Below are positions 27,037 through 35,565 of a stretch of 64,000 nt of DNA, piece after piece (positions within the stretch are counted from its first letter, which is position 1; each line of letters begins with the position of its first letter). The stretch is taken from positions 1 through 64,000 of the forward strand of contig JAWUXZ010000031.1 of assembly GCA_034111085.1 (NCBI GenBank), given 5' to 3'. The notes under the pieces were generated by a model. That model was not told where the DNA came from and ran no database searches. It was given only the letters and a program-made list of their open reading frames with translations. Both the position numbers and the translations under genes were made by a program. Origin of the DNA: Dinoroseobacter sp034111085. GTDB lineage: Bacteria; Pseudomonadota; Alphaproteobacteria; Rhodobacterales; Rhodobacteraceae.

Positions 27037-27567
27037 ATGGTGGAGAAATTTGACCATAGGCTAACATTCGTAATTGGCGGGGCCTCATCTGGGAAATCTT
27101 CTTTCGCCGAAGCGATTGCGACCGGAATGGAGCGGCCCCGCTTCTACATCGCCACCGCCCAAGCCTATGACGCTGAAATGGATGCGAAAATTGCGGCCCA
27201 TAAAGTGTCACGCGGGCCCGATTGGATCACGCTTGAGGCCCCATTTGATGTCGCAGGAGCATTAGCTGATATCCCCGCAGATCACGTGGTCGTGATCGAC
27301 TGTCTGACCCTATGGTTGTCGAACCTTTTATTAGCAGGCGCCGATTTGGCCGAGGCCAGTATAGGCCTGCGACGTGCGATGGCTGTCTGCCGCGCCCCGA
27401 TCGTCGCAGTTAGCAATGAGACGGGCCAAGGGATCGTGCCGGAGACGTCGCTCGGACGGCAGTTCCGCGCCGCCCAGGGACTGCTCAACCAGCAGGTCGC
27501 AGCCGAGGCCGATCGCGTGGCTTATGTGGTCGCCGGCTTGCCCCTGTGGCTGAAGGGCGGGCAATGA
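27037..27567 (+). CDS. cobU: Adenosylcobinamide kinase/guanylyltransferase
   Basis: CobU (CobP) phosphorylates adenosylcobinamide and transfers GMP to it, in assembly of the lower ligand of cobalamin. The 176-residue protein has the P-loop GGASSGKSSFAE (residues 14-25), the DCLTLWLSNLL motif and SNETGQGIVPE, all conserved in the family. Its stop overlaps the start of the phosphatase gene (ATGA). The organism needs cobalamin for the acyl-CoA mutase encoded at 36567, among others. Confidence 0.94.
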   Translation: MVEKFDHRLTFVIGGASSGKSSFAEAIATGMERPRFYIATAQAYDAEMDAKIAAHKVSRGPDWITLEAPFDVAGALADIPADHVVVIDCLTLWLSNLLLAGADLAEASIGLRRAMAVCRAPIVAVSNETGQGIVPETSLGRQFRAAQGLLNQQVAAEADRVAYVVAGLPLWLKGGQ

Positions 27568-28136
27568 GCGCGCGTGACTGGTACTGGGTGCGCCACGGCC
27601 CAACCCATGCCAAGGCGATGATCGGCTGGACCGATTTACCTGCGGATCTGAGCGATACGGCCAAGCTCGCACGGTTGGAAGCAATGTTACCAACAGGCGG
27701 CAAAGTCGTGTCGTCGGACCTGTCGCGCGCTACTGCCACTGCCGACGCGATCCAAGCCCAGCGCACCCGCCTGCCCCATGTTAAGGGCCTGCGCGAAATG
27801 CAGTTTGGCGCGTGGGAAGGCCTGACACACACCGAGGCGGAAGCCCTCGACCGCGACCGTATTTTCGCATTCTGGGATCAGCCCGGCGATACAGCCCCGC
27901 CGGACGGAGAATCGTGGAATGCCTTGCGCGCACGCGTCGACACGGCGGTAGAGGCGATCGACGCCACCACGCCCCCCGGCCCGATCATCGCAGTCGCCCA
28001 TTTCGGCGTGATCTTGACGCAAGTCCAACGCGCGCTTGGGATAACGGCTCGCGAAGTTTTCGCCCAGAAGATCGACAACCTGTCGCTGACCCAAATTTCC
28101 GGCGGCAAAGCGGTGCGGATCAATCACATCCCGTGA
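27564..28136 (+). CDS. cobC: Histidine phosphatase, alpha-ribazole phosphatase-like
   Basis: A 190-residue histidine-phosphatase-superfamily protein. The catalytic RHG is in YWVRHGPTHAKAM at the N-terminus, the second arginine in SSDLSRATATA, and the second histidine in IIAVAHFGVI. Coupled by ATGA overlap to cobU, it most likely removes the 5'-phosphate of alpha-ribazole phosphate or adenosylcobalamin phosphate, the CobC step. The family assignment is firm; the cobalamin role rests on gene position. The start at 27564 was chosen for the overlap and the family N-terminus. Confidence 0.8.
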   Translation: MSARDWYWVRHGPTHAKAMIGWTDLPADLSDTAKLARLEAMLPTGGKVVSSDLSRATATADAIQAQRTRLPHVKGLREMQFGAWEGLTHTEAEALDRDRIFAFWDQPGDTAPPDGESWNALRARVDTAVEAIDATTPPGPIIAVAHFGVILTQVQRALGITAREVFAQKIDNLSLTQISGGKAVRINHIP

Positions 28137-28210
28137 TGCGCCTCTGACATAAAGGCATTTGCCGCACCAAGCGCTGTGCCCCTAAGCTCGCCGAAACGAA
28201 AGGCTCCCTC

Positions 28211-29095
28211 ATGTCCTATCACCTGATCATCGGCGACTACGCCTATTCCAGTTGGTCGCTGCGCGGCTGGCTGCTGTTTGAACACTTCGCCATTGCGCGC
28301 ACTCAAACCCTCATCACGTTCCTTGACGAGCAAGTCGTGGATCAACTGGCGGCCCAGTTCCCCGCAAAAACCGTCCCCACCATCGTTACACCCGAGGGGG
28401 CCGTGATCGGCGAAAGCCTTGCGATGGCCGAGGAGCTTGCTACACGCCACCCCGAAGCAGGCCTCTGGCCCAGCGACCCCAAGGCCCGCGCGATTGCCCG
28501 GACGCTGGCGAGCGAGATGCATGCAGGCTTCACAGCCCTCAGGGGCTTTTGCCCGATGAACCTGCGCGTGACCTACACCGATGTGCCCGTGCCCGATGAC
28601 GTGAAAACTGATCTGCGGCGACTTGAATTGATCTGGGATCATGCGCGCGAAACCTGTGCATCCGAAGGCCCATGGCTTTGCGGTGATTACTCAGTTGCAG
28701 ATGCCTTCTTTGCGCCCGTCGCCACACGGATCGCAACCTACGGGCTTGAGGTCTCAGACAGCGCGCAGGCTTATGTCGCCGCCCATCTGGCCGATCCATC
28801 CTTTCGACGTTGGCGCGCGCTTGGGCTGACAACCGGGCCGGACCTGCCTTGGTATGCGCGCGAATACACCCAAGCCGCATGGCCGGGCCCAAAACCGCTG
28901 GCAGCACACGCAGTCGAGAGCGGGCCATGCGTCAACGCCTTCTGCCCCTATTCCGGCAAACCCGTTTCAGGTGACGCCACAGCGTATTTCCTCAAACTGG
29001 CTGGCAAGGTTTACGGGTTCTGCAATACCGGATGCCGTGACAAGACCATAGCCGATCCGGAGGCGTGGCCTGCGTTCATGGCGCTCGTAAAATAG
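28211..29095 (+). CDS. Glutathione S-transferase fused to a C-terminal cysteine-rich (YHS-like) segment
   Basis: A 294-residue protein. Residues 1-80 form a thioredoxin-like GST domain (YSSWSLRGWLL near the glutathione site; the VPTI-type loop appears as TVPTIVTPEGAVIGESLAM) and residues 90-220 the helical GST domain. The extra C-terminal 55 residues contain CVNAFCPYSGKPVSGDATA and GFCNTGCRDKTIADP, a CxxxxC plus CxxxC arrangement like YHS or TRASH metal-binding modules. The combination suggests a GST tied to metal or thiol chemistry. It is preceded by 74 bases of intergenic DNA and is probably transcribed alone. Confidence 0.82.
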   Translation: MSYHLIIGDYAYSSWSLRGWLLFEHFAIARTQTLITFLDEQVVDQLAAQFPAKTVPTIVTPEGAVIGESLAMAEELATRHPEAGLWPSDPKARAIARTLASEMHAGFTALRGFCPMNLRVTYTDVPVPDDVKTDLRRLELIWDHARETCASEGPWLCGDYSVADAFFAPVATRIATYGLEVSDSAQAYVAAHLADPSFRRWRALGLTTGPDLPWYAREYTQAAWPGPKPLAAHAVESGPCVNAFCPYSGKPVSGDATAYFLKLAGKVYGFCNTGCRDKTIADPEAWPAFMALVK

Positions 29096-29099
29096 CCGC

Positions 29100-29768
29100 C
29101 TAGCGCGCCAACATCTTCAGCCCTTGGGTCACGTCCATCCGCACGGACAGGCGCAATGCAGGCTCGTCTCCCGCCTTCAGGGCCGCCAAAATCATCATGT
29201 GGTGACGCGGCGGCTCGGTTTTGCGCAGCCGCCCGTACAGGCTTCGCATCGTCGGCCCGAGTTGAAGCCAAACCGTCTCGGCCATCGCCAGCATCGCAGG
29301 CGCTTGGGCGCGCAGATACAGCGTGCGGTGAAACTCTAGATTTGTCCGAATGTAGCCCACCGAATCGCCCGCCGCGATCACCTGCCCGATGGAGCGTTGG
29401 ATCATCTCCAACCGCTCGATCAGCGCGATATGAGCACGCGGCAACGCACGGGCAGCCAACTCTGGTTCCAGCAACGCACGCAGTGCAGCTAGCTCCTCGA
29501 TCCGGTCGGCGGTCAATTCTGGTGTGGACACGCGACCCGACGCCGACAACATCAGCGCGCCCTCCGCTGCCAAACGGCGCACGCTTTCGCGCGCAGGGGT
29601 CATCGACACATTAAAGCTCTTGCCAATCCCGCGCAGGGTCAACGCCTGACCGGGGTCCATCTCGCCATGCATAATCTGGCTGCGCAGCGCGCGGTAAACG
29701 CGGTCATGGGCAGCGCCTGCGGGTGTGGCGGGGGCGAGCGGGGCATCGGGGCGGTTTTGTAAAAGCAT
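29100..29768 (-). CDS. GntR-family (FCD) transcriptional regulator
   Basis: A 222-residue regulator: an N-terminal winged helix (about residues 18-85, with HDRVYRALRSQIMHGEMDPGQAL and SFNVSMTPARESVRRLAAEGAL) and a C-terminal FCD all-helical ligand domain (about 95-215, with HRTLYLRA). These regulators usually sense small carboxylates. The start ATG at 29768 was chosen because the DNA-binding domain follows it directly; the frame runs on to 29960 without protein-like sequence. It is an orphan: no adjacent catabolic gene on either side, so the target is unknown. Confidence 0.85.
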   Translation of the reverse strand: MLLQNRPDAPLAPATPAGAAHDRVYRALRSQIMHGEMDPGQALTLRGIGKSFNVSMTPARESVRRLAAEGALMLSASGRVSTPELTADRIEELAALRALLEPELAARALPRAHIALIERLEMIQRSIGQVIAAGDSVGYIRTNLEFHRTLYLRAQAPAMLAMAETVWLQLGPTMRSLYGRLRKTEPPRHHMMILAALKAGDEPALRLSVRMDVTQGLKMLAR

Positions 29769-29887
29769 GACGCATGTGTGATCACAAAAACCGGTTTCGT
29801 CAAACAATTGCAAGCACGCGAACGACGCTAACTTTCCAACGGCCCGAAATAGGCTCAGCCACTTGCGGCAGTCGCACTCTATCCCGC

Positions 29888-30574
29888 CTAGAACCGATAC
29901 CGATGCAGGTTCGTCCCATGATCGCGCAACCACTTGCGGTGGCGCGCATAGTCCGGGCACAGGCCAGCCGTGACCGCCCAGAACCGGTCCGAATGGTTCA
30001 TCTCGGCCAAATGCGCGACCTCATGTGCGGCAACGTAATCGAGCACCTCAGGCGGGGCCATTATTAGGCGCCACGAATACATCAAAGCACCTTGGGCCGA
30101 GCATGACCCCCAACGCGAACGCGTGTCGCGCAAGGTGATCCGGGCAATCGGGCGGCCAAGCTGAGCGGCGTAGCGCTGAGAGGATTCCGTCAACGCTTCG
30201 CGCGCCTTCAGCTTCAACAGCGATTGCACGGCGGTGCCCACATGCGGCGACCCCGGCCAGACCTCGATCCCGGCCTCAGTCAGGCGCGGGCGCTTCTTAT
30301 CGCCCTCGATAATCTCAAGTGTCTCGCCGCGCACAGGCAGGCACGAGCCGAATCCCACACTCTCGCTCGGGACGAACTGAGCCAGATGCCCGCGCACCCA
30401 ATCGGCGCGTTCATGGGCAAAGGCCATCGCCTCGCGCTCGGACACAAAACGCGGCGCAGTCAGCGTTACCCGCCCATCAAGACGCGACACGCGCAGCGAT
30501 AACCGCTTGGCACGGGGCGAAAAGCGCAGCGTCACCGGGATCGGTGGCGTGCCAGGAAGGATAGGCTGAGACAT
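29888..30574 (-). CDS. YgjP/SprT-type metal-dependent hydrolase (DUF45)
   Basis: A 228-residue protein of the DUF45/YgjP family of putative zinc metalloproteases. The N-terminal part has RFSPRAKRLSLRVSRLDGRVTLTAP. The conserved core is RDTRSRWGSCSAQGALMYSWRL, then the zinc motif in YVAAHEVAHLAEMNHSDRFW, with HExxH and a third downstream histidine. Members have been suggested to act in protein quality control or nucleic-acid-associated proteolysis; the substrate is unknown. The start is uncertain between 30574 and 30586; neither has a strong ribosome-binding site. Confidence 0.85.
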   Translation of the reverse strand: MSQPILPGTPPIPVTLRFSPRAKRLSLRVSRLDGRVTLTAPRFVSEREAMAFAHERADWVRGHLAQFVPSESVGFGSCLPVRGETLEIIEGDKKRPRLTEAGIEVWPGSPHVGTAVQSLLKLKAREALTESSQRYAAQLGRPIARITLRDTRSRWGSCSAQGALMYSWRLIMAPPEVLDYVAAHEVAHLAEMNHSDRFWAVTAGLCPDYARHRKWLRDHGTNLHRYRF

Positions 30575-30684
30575 CACGCGCACCATCACATGAAACCAAT
30601 TAGGGCAAAAGCCTTTGACACGGGGGGCGGGCTGTGGCAACCGACCGCGATCCCTTATCCGACCGTTAGCTCAAGGAGCCATGG

Positions 30685-31011
30685 ATGCCCAAGGAAGAAT
30701 GGGGCGTTAAGCGCCTTTGCCCGCAAACAGGAAAGCGTTTCTACGATATGAACCGCTCGCCTATCATCAGCCCCTATACCGGCGAAGTTGTCGAGATCGA
30801 TACCGGGCGCAAGTCCACCGTCGGCGTGACCTCGAAAGCAATGAAAGCTAAGCCCGCAAAAGTGGCTGAGCCCGCCGAAGAGACCGTGATCGAGGATGAC
30901 GACACAGATGATGTCGATCTCGGTGATGACGTGCTTGAGGACGATGATGACGAAGATACCGTAGCACTCGACGATCTCGCCGACGTGGCTGCCGAGGACA
31001 ACGACGACTAA
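30685..31011 (+). CDS. TIGR02300-family acidic protein
   Basis: A 108-residue protein of the TIGR02300 family found across alphaproteobacteria. The N-terminal block MPKEEWGVKRLCPQTGKRFY and the following SPIISPYTGEV are the conserved part and resemble a small treble-clef-like motif with a single cysteine. The C-terminal half is extremely acidic, with long runs of D and E (residues about 70-108). Function is unknown. It lies just upstream of the tRNA-Ala gene. Confidence 0.9.
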   Translation: MPKEEWGVKRLCPQTGKRFYDMNRSPIISPYTGEVVEIDTGRKSTVGVTSKAMKAKPAKVAEPAEETVIEDDDTDDVDLGDDVLEDDDDEDTVALDDLADVAAEDNDD

Positions 31012-31101
31012 AGCATCTTGAGGCGGTGTTTTTGGGGCTTGCGCTTGGCGCATCACAGCCCTAAGACACCGCCACTTGATGGGCTCGGAAACGTGCCCGA
31101 T

Positions 31102-31177
31102 GGGGCCTTAGCTCAGCTGGGAGAGCGCCTGCATGGCATGCAGGAGGTCAGCGGTTCGATCCCGCTAGGCTCCACCA
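31102..31177 (+). tRNA. tRNA-Ala (anticodon GGC)
   Basis: A complete cloverleaf of 76 bases with encoded CCA. The acceptor stem pairs GGGGCCT (31102-31108) with AGGCTCC (31167-31173). The anticodon stem is CCTGC/GCAGG with loop ATGGCAT, so the anticodon is GGC and reads GCC alanine codons. The T-arm contains GGTTCGATCCC. Such tRNA 3' ends often serve as integration sites, but no repeated 3' end was seen downstream in this window. Confidence 0.95.
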
Positions 31178-31764
31178 AATTCCCGTTTGGAAATCCATAT
31201 ACCCAAGTTCCAGCTTCTGCTGGGCGTGTTGCATCCACAACGAGCGATCGTTTGCGAGCTGCGCGGCTAAGGTCTGGAGCGAGCCCACTTATGAATTGGT
31301 TCTGGGTTCAGACTTGCGCTGCGCACCCCCAAGTAAACTCGTGATCCGTGACGGTATGAATGCAAGCCCGCGTCGTTGGAGTAAGGTCGCCTCGCACCGG
31401 CACGCAACGTCAGCTTCCCGCCCATTCCGCCGACCCCAAATTTCATCACCTTAATACCGCTGATCTTGTGACCGGCTTTATTTCGCGCAACTCGTAAAGG
31501 TCGATGCCAGGCCTCCCGCTCGCTTCACCATTCGCGGGAAAACGTGCGAGCCACGATCTGATCACACATTTACTTTTCTTAAACCTGCTGCAGTCAGTGA
31601 GACCAAGCCTCACCCTAAAAACGAGAGATTCCTGCACAAAGATGACTTTTGACGGATATTTTGCGCAAAAATCTAAATTTCCCCTGCCCACCTGACGCTG
31701 ACTTTACGCACATCGTTCAAAGATGGATCCACGAAGACAGTAACCCCAGCAAAGGATCCAGGAC
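31178..31764. other. Gene-poor region downstream of tRNA-Ala
   Basis: 587 bases without a convincing gene. Short open frames here are not protein-like. The part from about 31440 onward looks less GC-rich than its surroundings. No insertion-sequence ends, no repeat of the tRNA 3' end and no recombinase fragment were recognised. The promoter of the DUF1127-like gene at 31765 must lie at the right end, but no clear -35/-10 pair stood out. Confidence 0.5.
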
Positions 31765-31992
31765 ATGTCAGCAATTCTTACAAACCCAGCAGCACTCGCA
31801 CACTCCTCCGCTCACCCACACACCTCGCCACTCTTGCTGCGCATATTGAACTGGATTGCCGCAAGAGATGCAGATTACCGTCAAGCATGCAAACTTCGTA
31901 ACCAACATGATACTCACCTCAAGGATATGGGCATCACCCGCCAGCAAGCGAATCAAGGGTTCTCCAATAAATACGGTTACAAAAACCGCTAA
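31765..31992 (+). CDS. Small DUF1127-like protein
   Basis: A 75-residue protein. The second half has AARDADYRQACKLRNQHDTHLKDMGITRQQANQGF, matching the DUF1127 pattern of a helix followed by L.DMGITR.QA; the N-terminal half has a hydrophobic helix LLLRILNWIA. The ATG is preceded by AAGGATCCAGGAC. It is isolated between two gene-poor stretches and is a distant relative of the DUF1127 gene at 1105. Role unknown; alphaproteobacterial relatives are often stress-regulated. Confidence 0.75.
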   Translation: MSAILTNPAALAHSSAHPHTSPLLLRILNWIAARDADYRQACKLRNQHDTHLKDMGITRQQANQGFSNKYGYKNR

Positions 31993-32421
31993 CCGAGGCC
32001 CCACCCTTTTGATTCGGTGTTGGTAATTTCCAAAGCCATGCTGCGGTTCCGTCATATCAATTCCATGACGACCGCAGTGCGAAACATCATTGCTACGCAA
32101 CCCTCTGTTTTCTCCATTCAGAGAAGGGGCTTGTGCCATAATTTTCGCCAAAACGACCTTCAGTGCAGCATGCGTTTCTTGCTGTCTGACCGGCGCCGCA
32201 TTCGCTTCTGGCTAGATAGACGAGATGCCGTCCAAGTTATCAATGAAACCGCCTATCGCTTGGCAGCCTGATGAAGGTGGTCATTGTTTGAAAGCGCTCC
32301 AAGGGCAGCCTTGATCGCACCTTAGACAATCAACCGCAGAGCACCCAACGCGCACCCACATGCCCTCAACTACAGAATGACCGTCCGTTGCGGCCCCTAT
32401 CTTCACGTGGGCGCAGCAACC
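31993..32421. other. Gene-poor region before cueR
   Basis: 429 bases with no convincing gene. One plus-strand frame at 32017-32271 encodes 84 residues, but its composition and lack of any recognisable motif argue against it being real. No repeat, terminator or promoter was identified with confidence. Confidence 0.45.
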
Positions 32422-32811
32422 TCACCCCTTCCCCGCCATACCCTCCAAGATCGGACAGTCGGGTCGGTGATCGCCCGCGCAAGACGATACCAGCGTCGCG
32501 AGTGTCCTGCGCATCTCGCCCAGCTCGCCCAACTTACGGTCAATCTCGGCCAGATGCGCCTCGGCAATGCGCTTCACATCCCCACTGGCGCGCGCCTTGT
32601 CATCATAGAGCCGCAGCAGATCGCGGCATTCACCGACGCTGAACCCCAACGCACGCGCTCGGCCCACAAAGGCTAGCTTGTGCAGATCAGTCTCGCCAAA
32701 CGCCCTGTAGCCATTGGCGCTTCGCCCCGGCGCGACCAACCCGATTTCCTCGTAGTAGCGGATCGTCTTGACGGGCAGGCCAGTCCGGGATGCTGCGTCA
32801 GAGATGTTCAT
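32422..32811 (-). CDS. cueR: Copper-responsive MerR-family regulator
   Basis: A 129-residue MerR-type activator. The winged helix begins MNISDAASRTGLPVKTIRYYEEIGLV. The metal loop has C111 and C119 in CAGDHRPDCPIL, the same spacing as the Cu(I)-binding cysteines of CueR (C112/C120 in E. coli). It would sense cytoplasmic Cu(I) and activate the copper ATPase gene. Its start overlaps the copA stop by four bases, so regulator and pump are in one operon and the system is probably autoregulated through the promoter upstream of copA. Confidence 0.93.
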   Translation of the reverse strand: MNISDAASRTGLPVKTIRYYEEIGLVAPGRSANGYRAFGETDLHKLAFVGRARALGFSVGECRDLLRLYDDKARASGDVKRIAEAHLAEIDRKLGELGEMRRTLATLVSSCAGDHRPDCPILEGMAGKG

Positions 32812-35267
32812 GCTGACGCCTCCAGCCGCACCGCTTTCAGGCGCAGCGCGTTGCTCAGCACAAACACGCTCGACAGCGCCATCGCTCCGGCTGCGAGGAT
32901 CGGCGACAACTGCCACCCAAACGCCGGATAAAACACGCCCGCCGCGACCGGGATCAGGGCCACGTTGTAGGCGAACGCCCAAAACAGGTTTTGCCGAATG
33001 TTGCGCATTGTGCGGCGCGAGATATCGACCGCGCGCGCGACGCCTTGCACATCACCAGACATGAGGACCACATCCGCCGCCTCGATGGCAATATCGGTCC
33101 CGGTACCGATCGCGAGGCCCACATCGGCGGCCGCAAGTGCTGGCGCATCGTTGATCCCGTCGCCAACAAAAGCCACCTTTCCATGGATTTTCAGCCGCTC
33201 AAGCGCGTCGGTCTTACCGCTCGGCAGCACCTCGGCCACAACCTCGTCGATGCCGAGTTGCCGCGCTATCGCGTCCGCCGCCCCTTGCGCATCACCTGTA
33301 ATCATCACCGTCCGCAAGCCCATCGCATGCAGGGCACGAATTGCCTCGGCACTGCTGGCTTTCACGGTATCGGCCACCGCAAAACTTGCCACGCATTTCC
33401 CATCGCGCGCCACAAAAACCGGGGTCTTGCCTGCATTAGCGAATCCATCAGCGCGCATTCCTAACTCGCCAACCTCAATCCCCTCGGCAGCCATCATCCT
33501 TGCGGCCCCAACCAACAACGCGCGCCCATCAACGTGCCCGCGCACACCGTGCCCAACGACTGCCACGACATCTTCTGGCGTTTGCATCACAAGCCCCTTC
33601 GCCTGTGCAGCCTTCACCAAAGCCTCAGCAATCGGATGCTCGGAGGCTTGCTCAAGGCTTGCAACATCCGCGAGGATCGCACCGGCATCCTGTCCATCAA
33701 TCACCTCGAAATCCGTCAGCACAGGCTTGCCCATCGTCAACGTGCCGGTCTTGTCAAATGCCACTACGGCCACGTCGCTCAGCGCCTGCAACGCCACACC
33801 CTTTCGGATCAAGACGCCCAACTCAGCCGCGCGCCCAGTGCCAACCATGATCGAAGTCGGCGTTGCCAACCCCATCGCGCAGGGGCACGCGATGATCAGC
33901 ACCGCCACGCCTGCGACCAGTGCGTGGGTCAACGCAGGTTCTGGCCCGAACAAGACCCATGCCAGTACGGTCACGAGCGCAATCGCCAAGACCGCTGGCA
34001 CAAACCAAAGCGTCACCCGGTCCACCAATGCCTGAATGGGCAGCTTGCTGCCTTGGGCGCCCTCGACCAAGCGGATGATCTGCGCCAGCGTAGTATCTGC
34101 GCCCACCGCCGTCGCCGTGACCGTAAGCGCGCCAGTGCCGTTGACCGTGCCTCCAGTGACCGGATCGCCGAGCACCTTAGCCACGGGCAGCGGTTCACCT
34201 GTGATCATCGCCTCGTCGATATAGCTGCTGCCCGACGCGACCAGACCGTCCGCCGCGAGCCGTTCGCCAGGACGGATGTGAATGAGGTCGCCAAGCCGCA
34301 ACTCAACCACCGCCACGTCGCTCAACACACCGTCGCGTTCCACCCGCGCAGTACTGGGCGCGAGACGGACCAGCTTGGCAATTGCAGCGCCTGTACGGCC
34401 CTTGGCGCGCGCCTCCAGCCAGCGACCAAGCAAGATCAACGTGACGATCACGGCTGCGGCTTCGAAATAGACGGCGCGCGAGGCGGCAGGCAGAAGTGCT
34501 GGCGCAAACAGCGCAACAACCGAAAAGCCGTAAGCCGCCGAGGTGCCCAGCGCCACAAGGCTGTTCATGTCCGGCGCGCGCCTCAGCAGGGCGGGATACC
34601 CAGTGGTGTAGAAGCGCCGGCCTGGCCCGAGCAACAGCACCGTGGTCAACGCAAACTGGATCATCCATGAGGTTTGAAATCCGATTGTTTGCATTATCGC
34701 AGTGTGCAGCGCCGGGATCAGGTGGCTACCCATTTCCAACACGAAGACCGGCAACGCCAGCGCGAAGGCCAACAGAAAAGATCGTCGCAGGTCTTCGGCC
34801 TCATCGGCTTTGCGCGCGCTTGCGTCTTGGGTCTGCTCGCCGTCCATGCTGCGGGCGGGGTAGCCTGCGTCCGTCACGACCTGCGCCAGCGTATCCGCAT
34901 CGGTGCCGCCTGCCAGATAGGTCACATGCGCTGTCTCGGTCGCCAGATTAACGCTGGCCGTCACCACGCCGGGATGGGCCATCAAAGCCCGCTCGGCTCG
35001 TCCAACGCAGGAGGCGCAAGACATATTCTCGATCTGCAACCGGGCCTGCGACACGCGCGCGGGATATCCAGCGTCTGTTAAGGTTTGTACGAGGTCAGCG
35101 GCACTCTGCCCGGCCGCGAGCCGCAATTGCGCCGTCTCGCCCGTTAAGCTCACGGAAACGTCCGCAACCCCCGGCATCGCGTCGAGCGCGCGCTGTACCC
35201 GCGCAGCACAACCTCCGCAGCTCATGCCAGTGACTTGGGTGCGGATCAGGGGGGTCGTGTCAGTCAT
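32808..35267 (-). CDS. copA: Copper-exporting P1B-type ATPase
   Basis: An 819-residue Cu(I)-exporting ATPase of the inner membrane. Two N-terminal heavy-metal domains carry GMSCGGC (C17, C20) and NMSCASC (C83, C86). The transport site CPC is in IIACPCAMGLATP, the phosphorylation motif is FDKTGTLTMG, and the hinge is VGDGINDAPALAAADVG. Eight transmembrane segments are expected. The preceding promoter has the MerR-type 19-base spacer, and cueR follows with a four-base overlap. It detoxifies copper. Confidence 0.96.
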   Translation of the reverse strand: MTDTTPLIRTQVTGMSCGGCAARVQRALDAMPGVADVSVSLTGETAQLRLAAGQSAADLVQTLTDAGYPARVSQARLQIENMSCASCVGRAERALMAHPGVVTASVNLATETAHVTYLAGGTDADTLAQVVTDAGYPARSMDGEQTQDASARKADEAEDLRRSFLLAFALALPVFVLEMGSHLIPALHTAIMQTIGFQTSWMIQFALTTVLLLGPGRRFYTTGYPALLRRAPDMNSLVALGTSAAYGFSVVALFAPALLPAASRAVYFEAAAVIVTLILLGRWLEARAKGRTGAAIAKLVRLAPSTARVERDGVLSDVAVVELRLGDLIHIRPGERLAADGLVASGSSYIDEAMITGEPLPVAKVLGDPVTGGTVNGTGALTVTATAVGADTTLAQIIRLVEGAQGSKLPIQALVDRVTLWFVPAVLAIALVTVLAWVLFGPEPALTHALVAGVAVLIIACPCAMGLATPTSIMVGTGRAAELGVLIRKGVALQALSDVAVVAFDKTGTLTMGKPVLTDFEVIDGQDAGAILADVASLEQASEHPIAEALVKAAQAKGLVMQTPEDVVAVVGHGVRGHVDGRALLVGAARMMAAEGIEVGELGMRADGFANAGKTPVFVARDGKCVASFAVADTVKASSAEAIRALHAMGLRTVMITGDAQGAADAIARQLGIDEVVAEVLPSGKTDALERLKIHGKVAFVGDGINDAPALAAADVGLAIGTGTDIAIEAADVVLMSGDVQGVARAVDISRRTMRNIRQNLFWAFAYNVALIPVAAGVFYPAFGWQLSPILAAGAMALSSVFVLSNALRLKAVRLEASA

Positions 35268-35289
35268 GAAAAAATCCTCTCAGGCACTG

Positions 35290-35320
35290 CACATAAGGGT
35301 TCTAGTAACTGGAAGGTCAA
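35290..35320 (-). promoter_or_regulatory. CueR-type promoter of copA-cueR
   Basis: Read on the minus strand, TTGACC (35320-35315) and TATGTG (35295-35290) are separated by 19 bases, the over-long spacer typical of MerR-activated promoters. Within the spacer is an imperfect dyad, GACCTTCCAG and CTAGAACCCT around TTA. The left half matches the ACCTTCC half-site known for copper MerR-type regulators. Only 22 bases lie between the -10 element and the copA ATG. Confidence 0.75.
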
Positions 35321-35518
35321 GGCCATCCCTTGCGGACCGTTGCGCATATCCGGCTTGCACCGAACGCATTGCTCATGGGCCATTAACCTAGCCAAGCTAT
35401 GCCGCCCCTCATCGGGCCCGACGACGCAGCGCAGAACTTTCCACCCTGCTCGGCCACAAAGTGAAGTGGTTTCCCATACCAATCCAACGGCATGGCCCAG
35501 ACCGAGCACAGCCATCCC

Positions 35519-35545
35519 TGCCCGGACAAGTCCGGTCGCAGGGCA
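35519..35545. repeat. Compact hairpin downstream of the gamma-CA-like gene
   Basis: CCGGAC (35522-35527) and GTCCGG (35530-35535) pair around AA. An alternative outer stem pairs TGCCC (35519-35523) with GGGCA (35541-35545). It lies 20 bases past the stop of the last gene of the mutase operon. There is no T run, so a role as terminator is only possible. Confidence 0.35.
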
Positions 35546-35565
35546 AAGCTGCTTACTGTTAGGGT

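Noticed and set aside
31018..31344. A 108-residue plus-strand frame across the tRNA
   Set aside because: It runs straight through the tRNA-Ala gene and shows no protein-like composition.
32017..32271. An 84-residue plus-strand frame
   Set aside because: No motif, no convincing ribosome-binding site and unlike composition. Kept only as part of the gene-poor region.
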